DNA from: DATADF01 sp046263155
Lineage (GTDB): Bacteria > Actinomycetota > CADDZG01 > WHSQ01
NCBI GenBank assembly: GCA_046263155.1
Contig: JBHELF010000035.1
Coordinates: 1 to 22,578 of the forward strand
Direction of reading: 5' to 3'
DNA: 22,578 bases
Shown here: positions 14,920 through 22,297 of the stretch, piece after piece
How the letters are laid out: every line of letters begins with the position of its first letter
Position numbering within the stretch: position 1 is the stretch's first letter
Position numbers and translations under genes: made by a program
Notes under the pieces: generated by a model
Database searches by the model: none
What the model was told of the DNA's origin: nothing
Seen by the model: the letters and a program-made list of their open reading frames with translations, nothing else

Positions 14920-17850
14920 ATGCCCGCCACCACGTCGCAGGGCCCCTTCGGACAGCTCGTGATCCGGGGCGCTCGCGAACACAATCTGAAAAACATCAGC
15001 CTCGAGCTCCCGCGCGACTCCCTGATCGTGTTCACGGGGATCTCAGGCTCGGGGAAGTCGTCTCTTGCCTTCGACACCATTTATGCAGAGGGTCAGAGAC
15101 GCTACGTCGAGTCTCTGTCGTCGTATGCCCGACAGTTTCTGGGGCAGATGGACAAGCCCGACGTCGATTTCATCGAGGGCCTATCGCCCGCGATTTCAAT
15201 CGACCAAAAATCGGCATCGAAGAACCCGCGTTCGACCGTAGGGACGATCACTGAGATCTACGACTACCTCCGCTTGCTCTACGCCCGGATCGGGCGGCCG
15301 CATTGCCACAACTGCGGGCGACCCATTGCCCGGCAGACCCCCGAGCAGATCGTGGATCAGATCCTTCAGCTCGAGCCGGGGACCCGCTTCCAGGTGCTCG
15401 CCCCTGTCGTGCGCAGCCGTAAGGGCGAGTTCCATGGGTTATTCGAGGATCTCGCTCGGCGAGGGTTCGCCCGGGCCCGCGTCGACGGTGAGGTGAAAGA
15501 TCTCTCCGAGAAGATTCGGCTCGACCGTTACTTCCAACATGACATCGACGTGGTGGTCGATCGCCTGGTTCTGAAGGAGGGGATCGAGAGCCGCCTTACG
15601 GACTCGATCGAGACTGCACTAAAGCTGGCGGAGGGGACCGCCGCGATCGATCTCGTCGACGACGAGTCGGAGGACATCCTCTTCTCGCAGCACTTTGCGT
15701 GCACCTTCTGTGGGCTTTCGTTCGACGAGCTGGCACCTCGGAACTTCTCGTTCAACTCTCCCTACGGTGCCTGCGAGCGGTGCGACGGACTCGGCACTCA
15801 TCTCGAGGTCGATCCCGAGGTCGTCATCCCAAATCCCGACCTCTCGATAGAAGAGGGCGCGATGGCGCCGCGGGCCTTCGGTCGGGGAGGCGGCGAGTAT
15901 TTCGACCGACTGATGCAGTCGGCGGGGAAGGCATTTGGGTTTCGACTCGACACACCATGGAAGCAGTTGCCGAAGAAGATACGCGACCTACTCCTTTATG
16001 GAACGGATGAGCAGATCCACGTCCGCTACCGAAATCGCTACGGCCGCCAACGCTCTTACTGGACGACGTTCGAGGGACTCATCCCCTGGCTCGAACGGCG
16101 ACGGGACGAAACCGATTCGGACTACGCGCGTGAACGCTACGAGCAGTTCTTCCGCGAGGTGGCCTGTCCCGCGTGCAACGGCGCCCGCCTGCGGCGGGAA
16201 TCGCTGGCGGTCACGCTCGGGGGGCGCAACATCTTCGAACTCTGCAACAGTTGCATCGACGACATAGATGGCTTCCTGCGCAAGCTGGAGCTGGACGATC
16301 GCGAGACCACGATCGCCGAGCGCGTGCTCAAAGAGATCCACTCCCGGCTTCGCTTCCTTTTGGACGTCGGACTTGACTACCTGTCCTTGGCGCGGGCTTC
16401 GGCGACGCTGGCTGGTGGAGAGGCGCAGCGCATCCGACTGGCGACCCAGATCGGATCCGGTTTGGTGGGGGTGCTTTACATCCTCGACGAGCCCTCGATC
16501 GGGCTCCATCAGCGGGATAACCGGAGGCTGATCGATACGCTCATCCGTCTGCGTGACCTCGGGAACACGCTGATCGTGGTCGAGCACGACGAGGAGACCA
16601 TCCGCACCGCGGATCACGTCGTCGACATCGGACCGGGGGCCGGAGAGCACGGCGGAAAGATCGTCTATTCGGGCCCGTTGCCCGGTCTCATCGAGACTCC
16701 GGAGTCACTGACCGGCGACTACCTCGTAGGCCGCAAGTCCATCGCCTTGCCGGAGAGCCGTCGATCTGCAGACAAGGGTTTTCTCACCATCAGGGGGGCC
16801 AAGCAGCACAACCTGAAGAACATCGACGTCGCATTTCCACTCGGTTGTTTCACGACTGTCACGGGTGTCTCCGGCTCCGGCAAATCGACCCTGGTGGATG
16901 AGGTGCTCTATCGGTCCGTGCATCAGGTCTTGTATCGCAACGTCCGGCTTGTACCGGGCAAACACAAGACGGTCGAGGGTCTCGATCTGATCGACAAGGT
17001 GATCGACATCGATCAATCCCCGATCGGCCGGACGCCCAGGTCCAATCCCGCGACCTATACCGGGGTTTTCGATCACGTTCGCAAGCTCTTCGCCAAGACT
17101 CCGGACGCACGTCGGCGCGGCTACCAACCGGGTCGGTTCTCGTTCAACGTGAGGGGCGGCCGCTGCGAGGGCTGCTCCGGCGAGGGCCAGATAAAGATCG
17201 AGATGCACTTCCTCCCCGACGTCTATGTGCCCTGCGAGGTGTGCAAGGGAAAGCGCTACAACCGAGAGACTCTGCAGGTTCGTTTCAAGGGCAAGAACAT
17301 CTCCGATGTTCTCGACATGAGCGTGTCGGAGGCGTGCGAGTTCTTCTCAGCGATTCCGCCGATTGCCCGCCATCTCAACACCTTGCGGGATGTCGGGCTC
17401 GGCTACATACGACTGGGTCAGCCGGCCCCCACGTTGTCCGGGGGGGAGGCCCAGCGCGTCAAGCTCGCGTCGGAGCTCGCTAAGCGCGCGACGGGAAGGA
17501 CGCTGTACATCCTCGACGAGCCCACGACCGGGCTTCACTTCGACGACGTTTCGAAACTGCTGGACGTTTTGCACCGCTTGGTCGACGCGGGGAACACTGT
17601 GGTGGTGATCGAGCACAACCTCGACGTGATCAAGACGGCCGACTACATCATCGATCTGGGGCCCGAGGGCGGCGCCGGTGGGGGTGAGGTCGTCGCCGCG
17701 GGAACTCCGGAGCAGGTTGCGGCCACGCCGGGTTCCCATACGGGCCGCTACCTTGTGCCACTGCTCAAATCGAGCAAGCGGACGGCAGCGCGCCGTCGCA
17801 AACCGAAACAGCGCCGCCTGACGGACGCTCCGCGTCGCGTCGCCATATAG
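14920..17850 (+). CDS. uvrA: Excinuclease ABC subunit A
   Basis: UvrA is the dimeric ABC-type ATPase that detects DNA lesions and loads UvrB. The 976-residue protein has two ABC modules. The first has Walker A GISGSGKS (40-47), then ESLSSYARQFLGQMDKP, the zinc site CTFC...CERC, the signature LAGGEAQRIRL and Walker B YILDEPSIGLHQRDN. The second has Walker A GVSGSGKST, the zinc module CEGC...CEVC that contacts DNA, the signature LSGGEAQRVKL and YILDEPTTGLHF. The C-terminus ends in a basic KRTAARRRKPKQRR tail, probably flexible. ATG 14920 is supported by a TAGCAT hexamer 8 nt upstream. It is separated from uvrB by a hydrolase and a divergent PLP-enzyme block. A lipoprotein gene starts 33 nt after it. 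Confidence 0.98.
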   Translation: MPATTSQGPFGQLVIRGAREHNLKNISLELPRDSLIVFTGISGSGKSSLAFDTIYAEGQRRYVESLSSYARQFLGQMDKPDVDFIEGLSPAISIDQKSASKNPRSTVGTITEIYDYLRLLYARIGRPHCHNCGRPIARQTPEQIVDQILQLEPGTRFQVLAPVVRSRKGEFHGLFEDLARRGFARARVDGEVKDLSEKIRLDRYFQHDIDVVVDRLVLKEGIESRLTDSIETALKLAEGTAAIDLVDDESEDILFSQHFACTFCGLSFDELAPRNFSFNSPYGACERCDGLGTHLEVDPEVVIPNPDLSIEEGAMAPRAFGRGGGEYFDRLMQSAGKAFGFRLDTPWKQLPKKIRDLLLYGTDEQIHVRYRNRYGRQRSYWTTFEGLIPWLERRRDETDSDYARERYEQFFREVACPACNGARLRRESLAVTLGGRNIFELCNSCIDDIDGFLRKLELDDRETTIAERVLKEIHSRLRFLLDVGLDYLSLARASATLAGGEAQRIRLATQIGSGLVGVLYILDEPSIGLHQRDNRRLIDTLIRLRDLGNTLIVVEHDEETIRTADHVVDIGPGAGEHGGKIVYSGPLPGLIETPESLTGDYLVGRKSIALPESRRSADKGFLTIRGAKQHNLKNIDVAFPLGCFTTVTGVSGSGKSTLVDEVLYRSVHQVLYRNVRLVPGKHKTVEGLDLIDKVIDIDQSPIGRTPRSNPATYTGVFDHVRKLFAKTPDARRRGYQPGRFSFNVRGGRCEGCSGEGQIKIEMHFLPDVYVPCEVCKGKRYNRETLQVRFKGKNISDVLDMSVSEACEFFSAIPPIARHLNTLRDVGLGYIRLGQPAPTLSGGEAQRVKLASELAKRATGRTLYILDEPTTGLHFDDVSKLLDVLHRLVDAGNTVVVIEHNLDVIKTADYIIDLGPEGGAGGGEVVAAGTPEQVAATPGSHTGRYLVPLLKSSKRTAARRRKPKQRRLTDAPRRVAI

Positions 17851-17883
17851 GGTCGCTGGTCCACGAAACTGAGGGAGGTCGAG

Positions 17884-18678
17884 GTGAGAAGGGCACCACT
17901 TGCGCGCGTGCTGCGTGTGGCTGTAGCCGCTGCGATGCTGGCTCTGGCCGCGTGTGGTTCGGATATCACCGACGACTCCAACGGTGACGTCGGACAAGCC
18001 GAGGTACAGCCCGAGCTCTTCACCCTGACGATGAACAACGCCGGCTCGTCCTTCGTGGATCAGATCGAAGCCGAGCCCGTGATCGTCGAGGCGCGCAACG
18101 AGGCCAAGCAGGAGCTCCACCCCGTCTTCGCCCGGTTGAACGAAGGGGTCACGCCGAGGGAGGTTGCAAATCAGTTGAAGAAGAATGTCGAGGGAGTCTT
18201 GAAGCTGGTGGTGATCGCCGGCAGCACCGAGGCCGTCAAGCCGGGCTCGAGCGTTCAGAACGTCTTTGAGTTCGTCCCGGGCAACTACCTCGCGACCGAC
18301 CCGGAGGCAGCGGGGAAGAATCCAGGTCTCACCTGGTTCTTCGAGGTGGTCGAGGCCACCGGTCCGGAAGTGGCCGAGCCCGATTCCGATGCCGCTCTCG
18401 AAGTCGGCGACTTCTACTTCGAGTTCCCCGACGGGATTGCGTCGGGCGACGTTACGTTCGTGGTATCGAATGCCGGGGAGCAGAGCCACGAGGTGATCAT
18501 CTCCAAGGGAAAGCGCGAGATGGGATTCTTTCTCGCACCTCCTCCTGGCGGCCGCGCGTGGCAAACGATGAGGCTACCGGTCCCGGGCAAATACACGGCG
18601 GTCTGCTACTTCCCCGACCCTAAGAGCGGGAAGCCACACATCAAGCTCGGGATGAAGACCTCTTTCGAGGTTTCTTAA
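17884..18678 (+). CDS. Secreted lipoprotein with C-terminal cupredoxin-like (type 1 copper) domain
   Basis: This 264-residue lipoprotein has a basic n-region, a hydrophobic core and the lipobox LAAC with Cys24. Residues about 42-160 form a beta-rich domain; residues about 170-262 look like a cupredoxin. Candidate type 1 copper ligands are His202 in SHEVIIS, Cys241 in YTAVCYFPDP, His252 and Met257 in KPHIKLGM. The C-x10-H-x4-M spacing is longer than in azurin or plastocyanin, so the site may be looser or degenerate. It would act outside the membrane in electron transfer or copper handling; its partner is unknown. The start is GTG 17884 with GGGAGG 5 nt upstream. It lies 33 nt after uvrA. The last 38 nt overlap the 3' end of the convergent CDF transporter gene. 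Confidence 0.82.
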   Translation: MRRAPLARVLRVAVAAAMLALAACGSDITDDSNGDVGQAEVQPELFTLTMNNAGSSFVDQIEAEPVIVEARNEAKQELHPVFARLNEGVTPREVANQLKKNVEGVLKLVVIAGSTEAVKPGSSVQNVFEFVPGNYLATDPEAAGKNPGLTWFFEVVEATGPEVAEPDSDAALEVGDFYFEFPDGIASGDVTFVVSNAGEQSHEVIISKGKREMGFFLAPPPGGRAWQTMRLPVPGKYTAVCYFPDPKSGKPHIKLGMKTSFEVS

Positions 18679-19693
18679 CCTCCGGCTTCTCCTCTTTATC
18701 TGCTCGCTTCGCAGGGACGCGCGGCTTCTTCAGGCCGAGCTCTTCCTCCTCGTCGCCGATGCGAGCCGTTGGGCGGATCACGACGTCGTGCAGTTTCCAG
18801 TCAAGGGTCTTCACCAATTCGGTGGCCTCGTCTAGATGGGCGACCAGACGCCGCTGGTCGCGAGGGACGACAAAGACCTCCCCGAAATAGACGTGTCCTT
18901 GCTCCCTAAGCCGAGCCCGCGCCCGCTTTACCCAAGAGAGTGCCTCTAGCTCAGACTCGATGCGAGCCACGAGCGGGTCCATCTGGCCATCGATACGACG
19001 GGGAACCTTGTCCATCAGGTCGGCAACCACGACCCTCAGATTCATTATGCCGTCATGAAGAATGTCCGCGGCGATCAGCGACGCGGCGACGGCATCGGTC
19101 CACCAGACCCCGAAGCCGATCCCCAGCACTCCCACCATCGCTCCGGCCGCGGTTAACCAGTTGGCCTTATTTATGTAGGCGTCTGCATACAGGATCTTGT
19201 CGTGCAGTTCGTGTGCGAGTGGGAGCTTGACGCGGCCCAGGGCCGCGGCGGGGAATCCAGACCAGGCGAGCGTCAGCAACATCACCCAGCCGAGCCACAC
19301 GTCCCGGCCGAACAGCGTGATCATTCCGATCGACGGATGGTCGAAGCTAATGAGCTGCATCAAAGAATCCAGCAGCAGGAGGAAGCCCATAACGAACAAA
19401 GCGGCCGCAGCAACCAGAAAGCCGAGCGATACGCCACGGTGGAAGCCATAAGGATAGGTGCTGTTTGGAGGACGGTCGCGCCACCGGTCGGCCAACAGGA
19501 AGGCGATCGGCGGCAGGAAGCTCAGGATGTCGTCGAGCCACGCGGTCTTCATCGCCTGCGACGACCCCAATGTGAGATAGAGCAGCACCGTGGCAGAGAG
19601 CATGTAAATGAGGGTGATCCACTCCAGGCGAATCGCCTTGCGCTGAACGTGTTGACGGTCGACGGGCATCTCAAAACGACCAGTAGTGGTCAT
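18641..19693 (-). CDS. Divergent cation diffusion facilitator (CDF) transporter with altered metal site
   Basis: This 350-residue inner-membrane protein has the CDF outline: about six helices (first at 23-42), the family RPPNSTYPYGFHR loop after helix 2, and a C-terminal cytoplasmic domain (about 235-310) with alpha/beta ferredoxin-like character. CDF proteins usually export Zn, Co, Fe or Mn by proton antiport. The metal-binding HxxxD of helix 5 is absent: Ile174 and Asn178 replace His and Asp in DAYINKANWLTA, and helix 2 has Asp54-Asp55 without the partner acid four residues on. A subfamily with such changes exists, but its cargo is unknown to me. The last 30 residues are Lys/Arg-rich. ATG 19693 overlaps the TGA of the upstream SBP gene (ATGA). 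The 3' end overlaps the convergent lipoprotein gene by 38 nt. Confidence 0.85.
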   Translation of the reverse strand: MTTTGRFEMPVDRQHVQRKAIRLEWITLIYMLSATVLLYLTLGSSQAMKTAWLDDILSFLPPIAFLLADRWRDRPPNSTYPYGFHRGVSLGFLVAAAALFVMGFLLLLDSLMQLISFDHPSIGMITLFGRDVWLGWVMLLTLAWSGFPAAALGRVKLPLAHELHDKILYADAYINKANWLTAAGAMVGVLGIGFGVWWTDAVAASLIAADILHDGIMNLRVVVADLMDKVPRRIDGQMDPLVARIESELEALSWVKRARARLREQGHVYFGEVFVVPRDQRRLVAHLDEATELVKTLDWKLHDVVIRPTARIGDEEEELGLKKPRVPAKRADKEEKPEVKKPRKRSSSRA

Positions 19694-20418
19694 GGCCGGC
19701 CGTGTCTTTCGAGCAGATCGCCGACCGACTGTTCTCGACCGGCCAGAAAGGTCTCCAACTCCGTCAACCATGAGTTCTCCCCATGGGGGACGGCGATGAC
19801 GTGCGCCGACTCCTGGAGCACGATGCCGCTGTCCTGGAGATCGAGATCATCCAGGAGCCAGGTCTCCACCGCGGCCGCGATCGGAAGATCGAACAGCTCC
19901 TCGACGCGGATCACCTCGGCATCGGTCTTCTCGACGAGTTCGGCAGCTTCGGTCCCAATCTCGGCGGCCACGGGGACGCCGGCGATGTCTTCGGGAACCT
20001 CGTTTTCTTCGGGAATCCCCACTACCAACCTGGATGTGTAATACGGGCGCGTAAAGGCAACCTCTGCAGACCATGGACTGTCGGCGGTAAGACCGCCGAT
20101 CACAAGGTCGAGTTCGAAACCCTTGAGGGCGGCCATCAACTCATGTTCGGAACCCTCGACCCAGGTTATCTCCGCGTCAAGGCCGCGAGCGAATTCCTCG
20201 ACAAGGTCGGCCTCGACTCCCGCAGGGCTTCCGTCGAACTTCGTCCAGGGCTCGTTGACGACAATGCCCACACGAATCGTGTCGCCGCGAACTCGTTCCA
20301 GCGTGGTCTCGGGATCGCGCGGCACGTCACAGCTCAAGCCCAAAAGAAGTATCGGAGCGGCGACGAGCCGCAGGCTCCGAGTCGTAAACGTGCGATTAGG
20401 CCTCGTCGACGAGCTCAC
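19690..20418 (-). CDS. Extracellular solute-binding lipoprotein, family 3
   Basis: This 242-residue lipoprotein has a signal peptide and the lipobox LGLSC with Cys30. It then has a family-3 solute-binding fold, normally amino-acid binding: IRVGIVVNEPWTKFDG starts lobe 1, the hinge and ligand pocket segment is DLVIGGLTADSPWSAEVAFT, and PYYTSRLVVGIP crosses to lobe 2. The ADSPWSAEVAFTRPYY segment resembles the family T.eR...f.F..Py. Unusually, no ABC permease or ATPase gene is linked. Instead it sits between a patatin-like lipase and a CDF transporter, with a 23-nt overlap on the 5' side and an ATGA overlap on the 3' side. The start is GTG 20418. It may act as a sensor or cargo binder; its ligand cannot be predicted. 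Confidence 0.85.
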   Translation of the reverse strand: MSSSTRPNRTFTTRSLRLVAAPILLLGLSCDVPRDPETTLERVRGDTIRVGIVVNEPWTKFDGSPAGVEADLVEEFARGLDAEITWVEGSEHELMAALKGFELDLVIGGLTADSPWSAEVAFTRPYYTSRLVVGIPEENEVPEDIAGVPVAAEIGTEAAELVEKTDAEVIRVEELFDLPIAAAVETWLLDDLDLQDSGIVLQESAHVIAVPHGENSWLTELETFLAGREQSVGDLLERHGRP

Positions 20419-21643
20419 TGACCTCCGATGTCTCGCCGGGCAGGAACCTGGGCTCGGCCCCCTCGATGATGGCTTGCAGCTGCTCGACCAAAGGGTCGCG
20501 TTGGATCTTCAGGCCGTGACGCCCGAGCACCCGCCGGTACTCGGGGAATCTGGTCACCAAATCGATCGCGACCGACTCGAAGGCATGCCGGGCGACGCGC
20601 TCGCGCGACGCATAGTCCATGAGATTGAAGATGAATAGATGCTCGTCGTCACGACGGGGCTCTACGAGGACTATGTCGACGTCGGGATGGGTCTGGGTGA
20701 TCAGCTCCACCTCCTTCTCAAGTTGGGAGGCGGCCATGATCCGGAACGTCTGCGCGGCGATGTGCGGAAAGCCTTTCTCCGCCATGTGGCGGGACGGCAG
20801 CCCGGTCGCCGTGGGAAGCAGATGGTGAACGTCGTGGACGTAGGGAACGAGAGGGTTCACGCAGACGATCAGCTCCGCTCCGTGAGCCAGGGCGATGTCG
20901 AGGTTGGTCGTCGAATTCAGTCCGCCGTCGAGATACTCGTGGTCGCCGATTCGGCGGGGTGAATAGAGAAGTGGGATTGCGGTCGAGGCTGCGGCTGCCT
21001 CGGAGATGGGGACGGGCTCGTTGTCGTCCTCTCCGAACACCACGCGTCGGGCGTTGTCGATGTCGGTCGTCGTTATGAAAAGGCGCCGAGGGGTGCCTCC
21101 AAAGGTGTTCGACCGTCCTGGGGCCTCAAGGACGTTGCGGATGTATCTCTCGGTGCCATCGGTCGTGTAGAGGGCGGATGGGAGTCCCTCCGCAAGCGCG
21201 CCCAACCCGTCGATAAGAGATGTCGTGAAGGGATGGCCGAGATAGCGACGGGCGGCCCCCAGCACTCCAAAAGGCCAGCGGAAGATCGAGCGGATGAGGC
21301 CCTTGCGGTCGGGGAGCATGACCTCGTCGGCGCCGATCGCCGGCAGGTCCTCGTCCTCTTGATAAAGGTTTGCCCGCACGAGTTCGGCCGGAGTGATGCC
21401 GTTGGCGAGAAAAGCGGCGATCACGGAACCGGCCGAAGTTCCTACGTAGATGTCGAAGTCGTTGACTGAGAAATCACCGCCGGCCGCCTCCATCGCGTTG
21501 AGGACGCCGAGGTGGTAAGCAGCGCCGGTGATGCCGCCGCCGCCCAGAACCAACGCAGTACGCCCGCGCGTCTTCTTGCCATTCCCGGCTGACCGACGGC
21601 GGTGGCGACTCTGCCCTTGGGACAGATTGATGACGCTGCCCAT
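20396..21643 (-). CDS. Patatin-like phospholipase
   Basis: This 415-residue protein contains a patatin-type acyl hydrolase domain. It has the oxyanion glycines GGGG (34-37), the nucleophile elbow GTSAG (68-72) with Ser70, and the catalytic Asp239 in LDGG. There is no signal peptide; the N-terminal 30 residues are basic, so it may be cytoplasmic or peripheral to the membrane. The C-terminal 150 residues are helical and may carry specificity. Bacterial patatins release fatty acids from phospholipids or neutral lipids; the substrate here is unknown. ATG 21643 is supported by TAAGCT ending 8 nt upstream. It is the first gene of an operon with the solute-binding lipoprotein (23-nt overlap) and the CDF transporter. 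Confidence 0.92.
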   Translation of the reverse strand: MGSVINLSQGQSRHRRRSAGNGKKTRGRTALVLGGGGITGAAYHLGVLNAMEAAGGDFSVNDFDIYVGTSAGSVIAAFLANGITPAELVRANLYQEDEDLPAIGADEVMLPDRKGLIRSIFRWPFGVLGAARRYLGHPFTTSLIDGLGALAEGLPSALYTTDGTERYIRNVLEAPGRSNTFGGTPRRLFITTTDIDNARRVVFGEDDNEPVPISEAAAASTAIPLLYSPRRIGDHEYLDGGLNSTTNLDIALAHGAELIVCVNPLVPYVHDVHHLLPTATGLPSRHMAEKGFPHIAAQTFRIMAASQLEKEVELITQTHPDVDIVLVEPRRDDEHLFIFNLMDYASRERVARHAFESVAIDLVTRFPEYRRVLGRHGLKIQRDPLVEQLQAIIEGAEPRFLPGETSEVSELVDEA

Positions 21644-21651
21644 GCTTGCTC

Positions 21652-21657
21652 AGCTTA
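21652..21657 (-). promoter_or_regulatory. -10 element of the patatin/SBP/CDF operon
   Basis: On the minus strand TAAGCT fits TANNNT and ends 8 nt before ATG 21643, predicting a leader of about 2 nt. This is the same geometry as the uvrA promoter. No SD precedes the ATG. Confidence 0.5.
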
Positions 21658-21765
21658 TTCCCGCGCGTAGTCAAAACATGCGGATTGGCGCGCCACTGCG
21701 CCCTGCCGCCGTGACCCTCCCTTAGGATTAGGCCTTCTGATCGACGTCAGGTTCGCTATTCGAAG

Positions 21766-21779
21766 CTGGTTGCAACCAG
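21766..21779. repeat. 14-bp perfect palindrome just upstream of tRNA-Val
   Basis: CTGGTTGCAACCAG is fully self-complementary and ends 10 nt before the tRNA 5' end. It sits where the promoter or start of the tRNA transcript should be, so it could be an operator or a processing structure. It could be chance. Confidence 0.4.
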
Positions 21780-21789
21780 AAAGTCTTTC

Positions 21790-21861
21790 GGGCGGTTAGC
21801 TCAGCGGGAGAGCGCTTCGTTCACACCGAAGAGGTCACTGGTTCGATCCCAGTACCGCCCA
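21790..21861 (+). tRNA. tRNA-Val (anticodon CAC)
   Basis: The full cloverleaf can be folded. The acceptor GGGCGGT/ACCGCCC (21790-21796 with 21854-21860) has discriminator A21861. The D arm is GCTC/GAGC, the anticodon arm CTTCG/CGAAG with loop TTCACAC, and the T arm ACTGG/CCAGT with loop TTCGATC. Anticodon C-A-C (21822-21824) reads GUG valine codons. The CCA end is not encoded. The remains of a mobile-type gene lie directly 3' of it, so it may have served as an integration site. Confidence 0.96.
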
Positions 21862-21933
21862 CTTCGCGAACCTGCAGGTAACTGGCCCGTTCTTGCCTCG
21901 CGAGAATCGAGTTCGACAACTTCGGCATCGAGT

Positions 21934-21955
21934 CCGTGACCATTCCGTGACCATT
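21934..21955. repeat. Tandem 11-bp repeat downstream of tRNA-Val
   Basis: CCGTGACCATT occurs twice in perfect tandem (21934-21944 and 21945-21955), followed by a degenerate third unit beginning CTGTGGCCA. It lies 73 nt beyond the tRNA, inside the presumed mobile-element scar. Confidence 0.6.
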
Positions 21956-21974
21956 CTGTGGCCACTCACTCTCC

Positions 21975-22263
21975 GAATTGGCGCGGCGGAAGACAACCTC
22001 GAGGGCGGAGAGGATCTCCTTGGCGCAACCGACTTTCGCTCCGCGGTGTCTTTAACCAGCTCGGTCGAACCCTCGGCCCACCGCGTGACGTACGCGAAGC
22101 TGTCGTCACTGGTGTCAAGTCGAGCGCGTCGCACACGTAGGCGACTGACTCGACCTCGACCTCCTAGATCTCGCGAGGGCGAACGACTCGTATCCATGCA
22201 GCAGCGCGTAGCCAGCTCCTGCACGAGGGTCTTTAGCGTCTGCCGTCGAATTGGTTCGACTCC
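21975..22263 (-). pseudogene. Decayed ArdC-like zinc-peptidase gene (C-terminal part)
   Basis: No intact frame exists, but three minus-strand frames in order rebuild one familiar C-terminus. RRQTLKTLVQELATRCC (from about 22245) resembles the zinc-peptidase KTLVHELAH motif, with both His lost. EVEVESVAYVCDALDL (from 22163) follows an in-frame TAG. After a frameshift near 22119 comes DTSDDSFAYVTRWAEGSTEL, then VKDTAER. After another shift near 22030 comes AKEILSALEV. This matches what I recall of actinobacterial ArdC-like (ssDNA-binding plus metallopeptidase) proteins carried on plasmids and integrative elements. With one stop, at least two frameshifts and a lost HExxH, it cannot be functional. 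It fills most of the otherwise gene-free 21862-22297 gap next to the tRNA. The family call is from memory of its pattern. Confidence 0.6.
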
Positions 22264-22297
22264 ACCAGGCAAGCGACGGTTCCGGGACCGCATAGCT

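Noticed and set aside
21835..22293. Minus-strand frame of 152 codons that reads through the tRNA
   Set aside because: Its C-terminus is the antisense of tRNA-Val. Only part of its middle is real coding remnant, and that belongs to the pseudogene.
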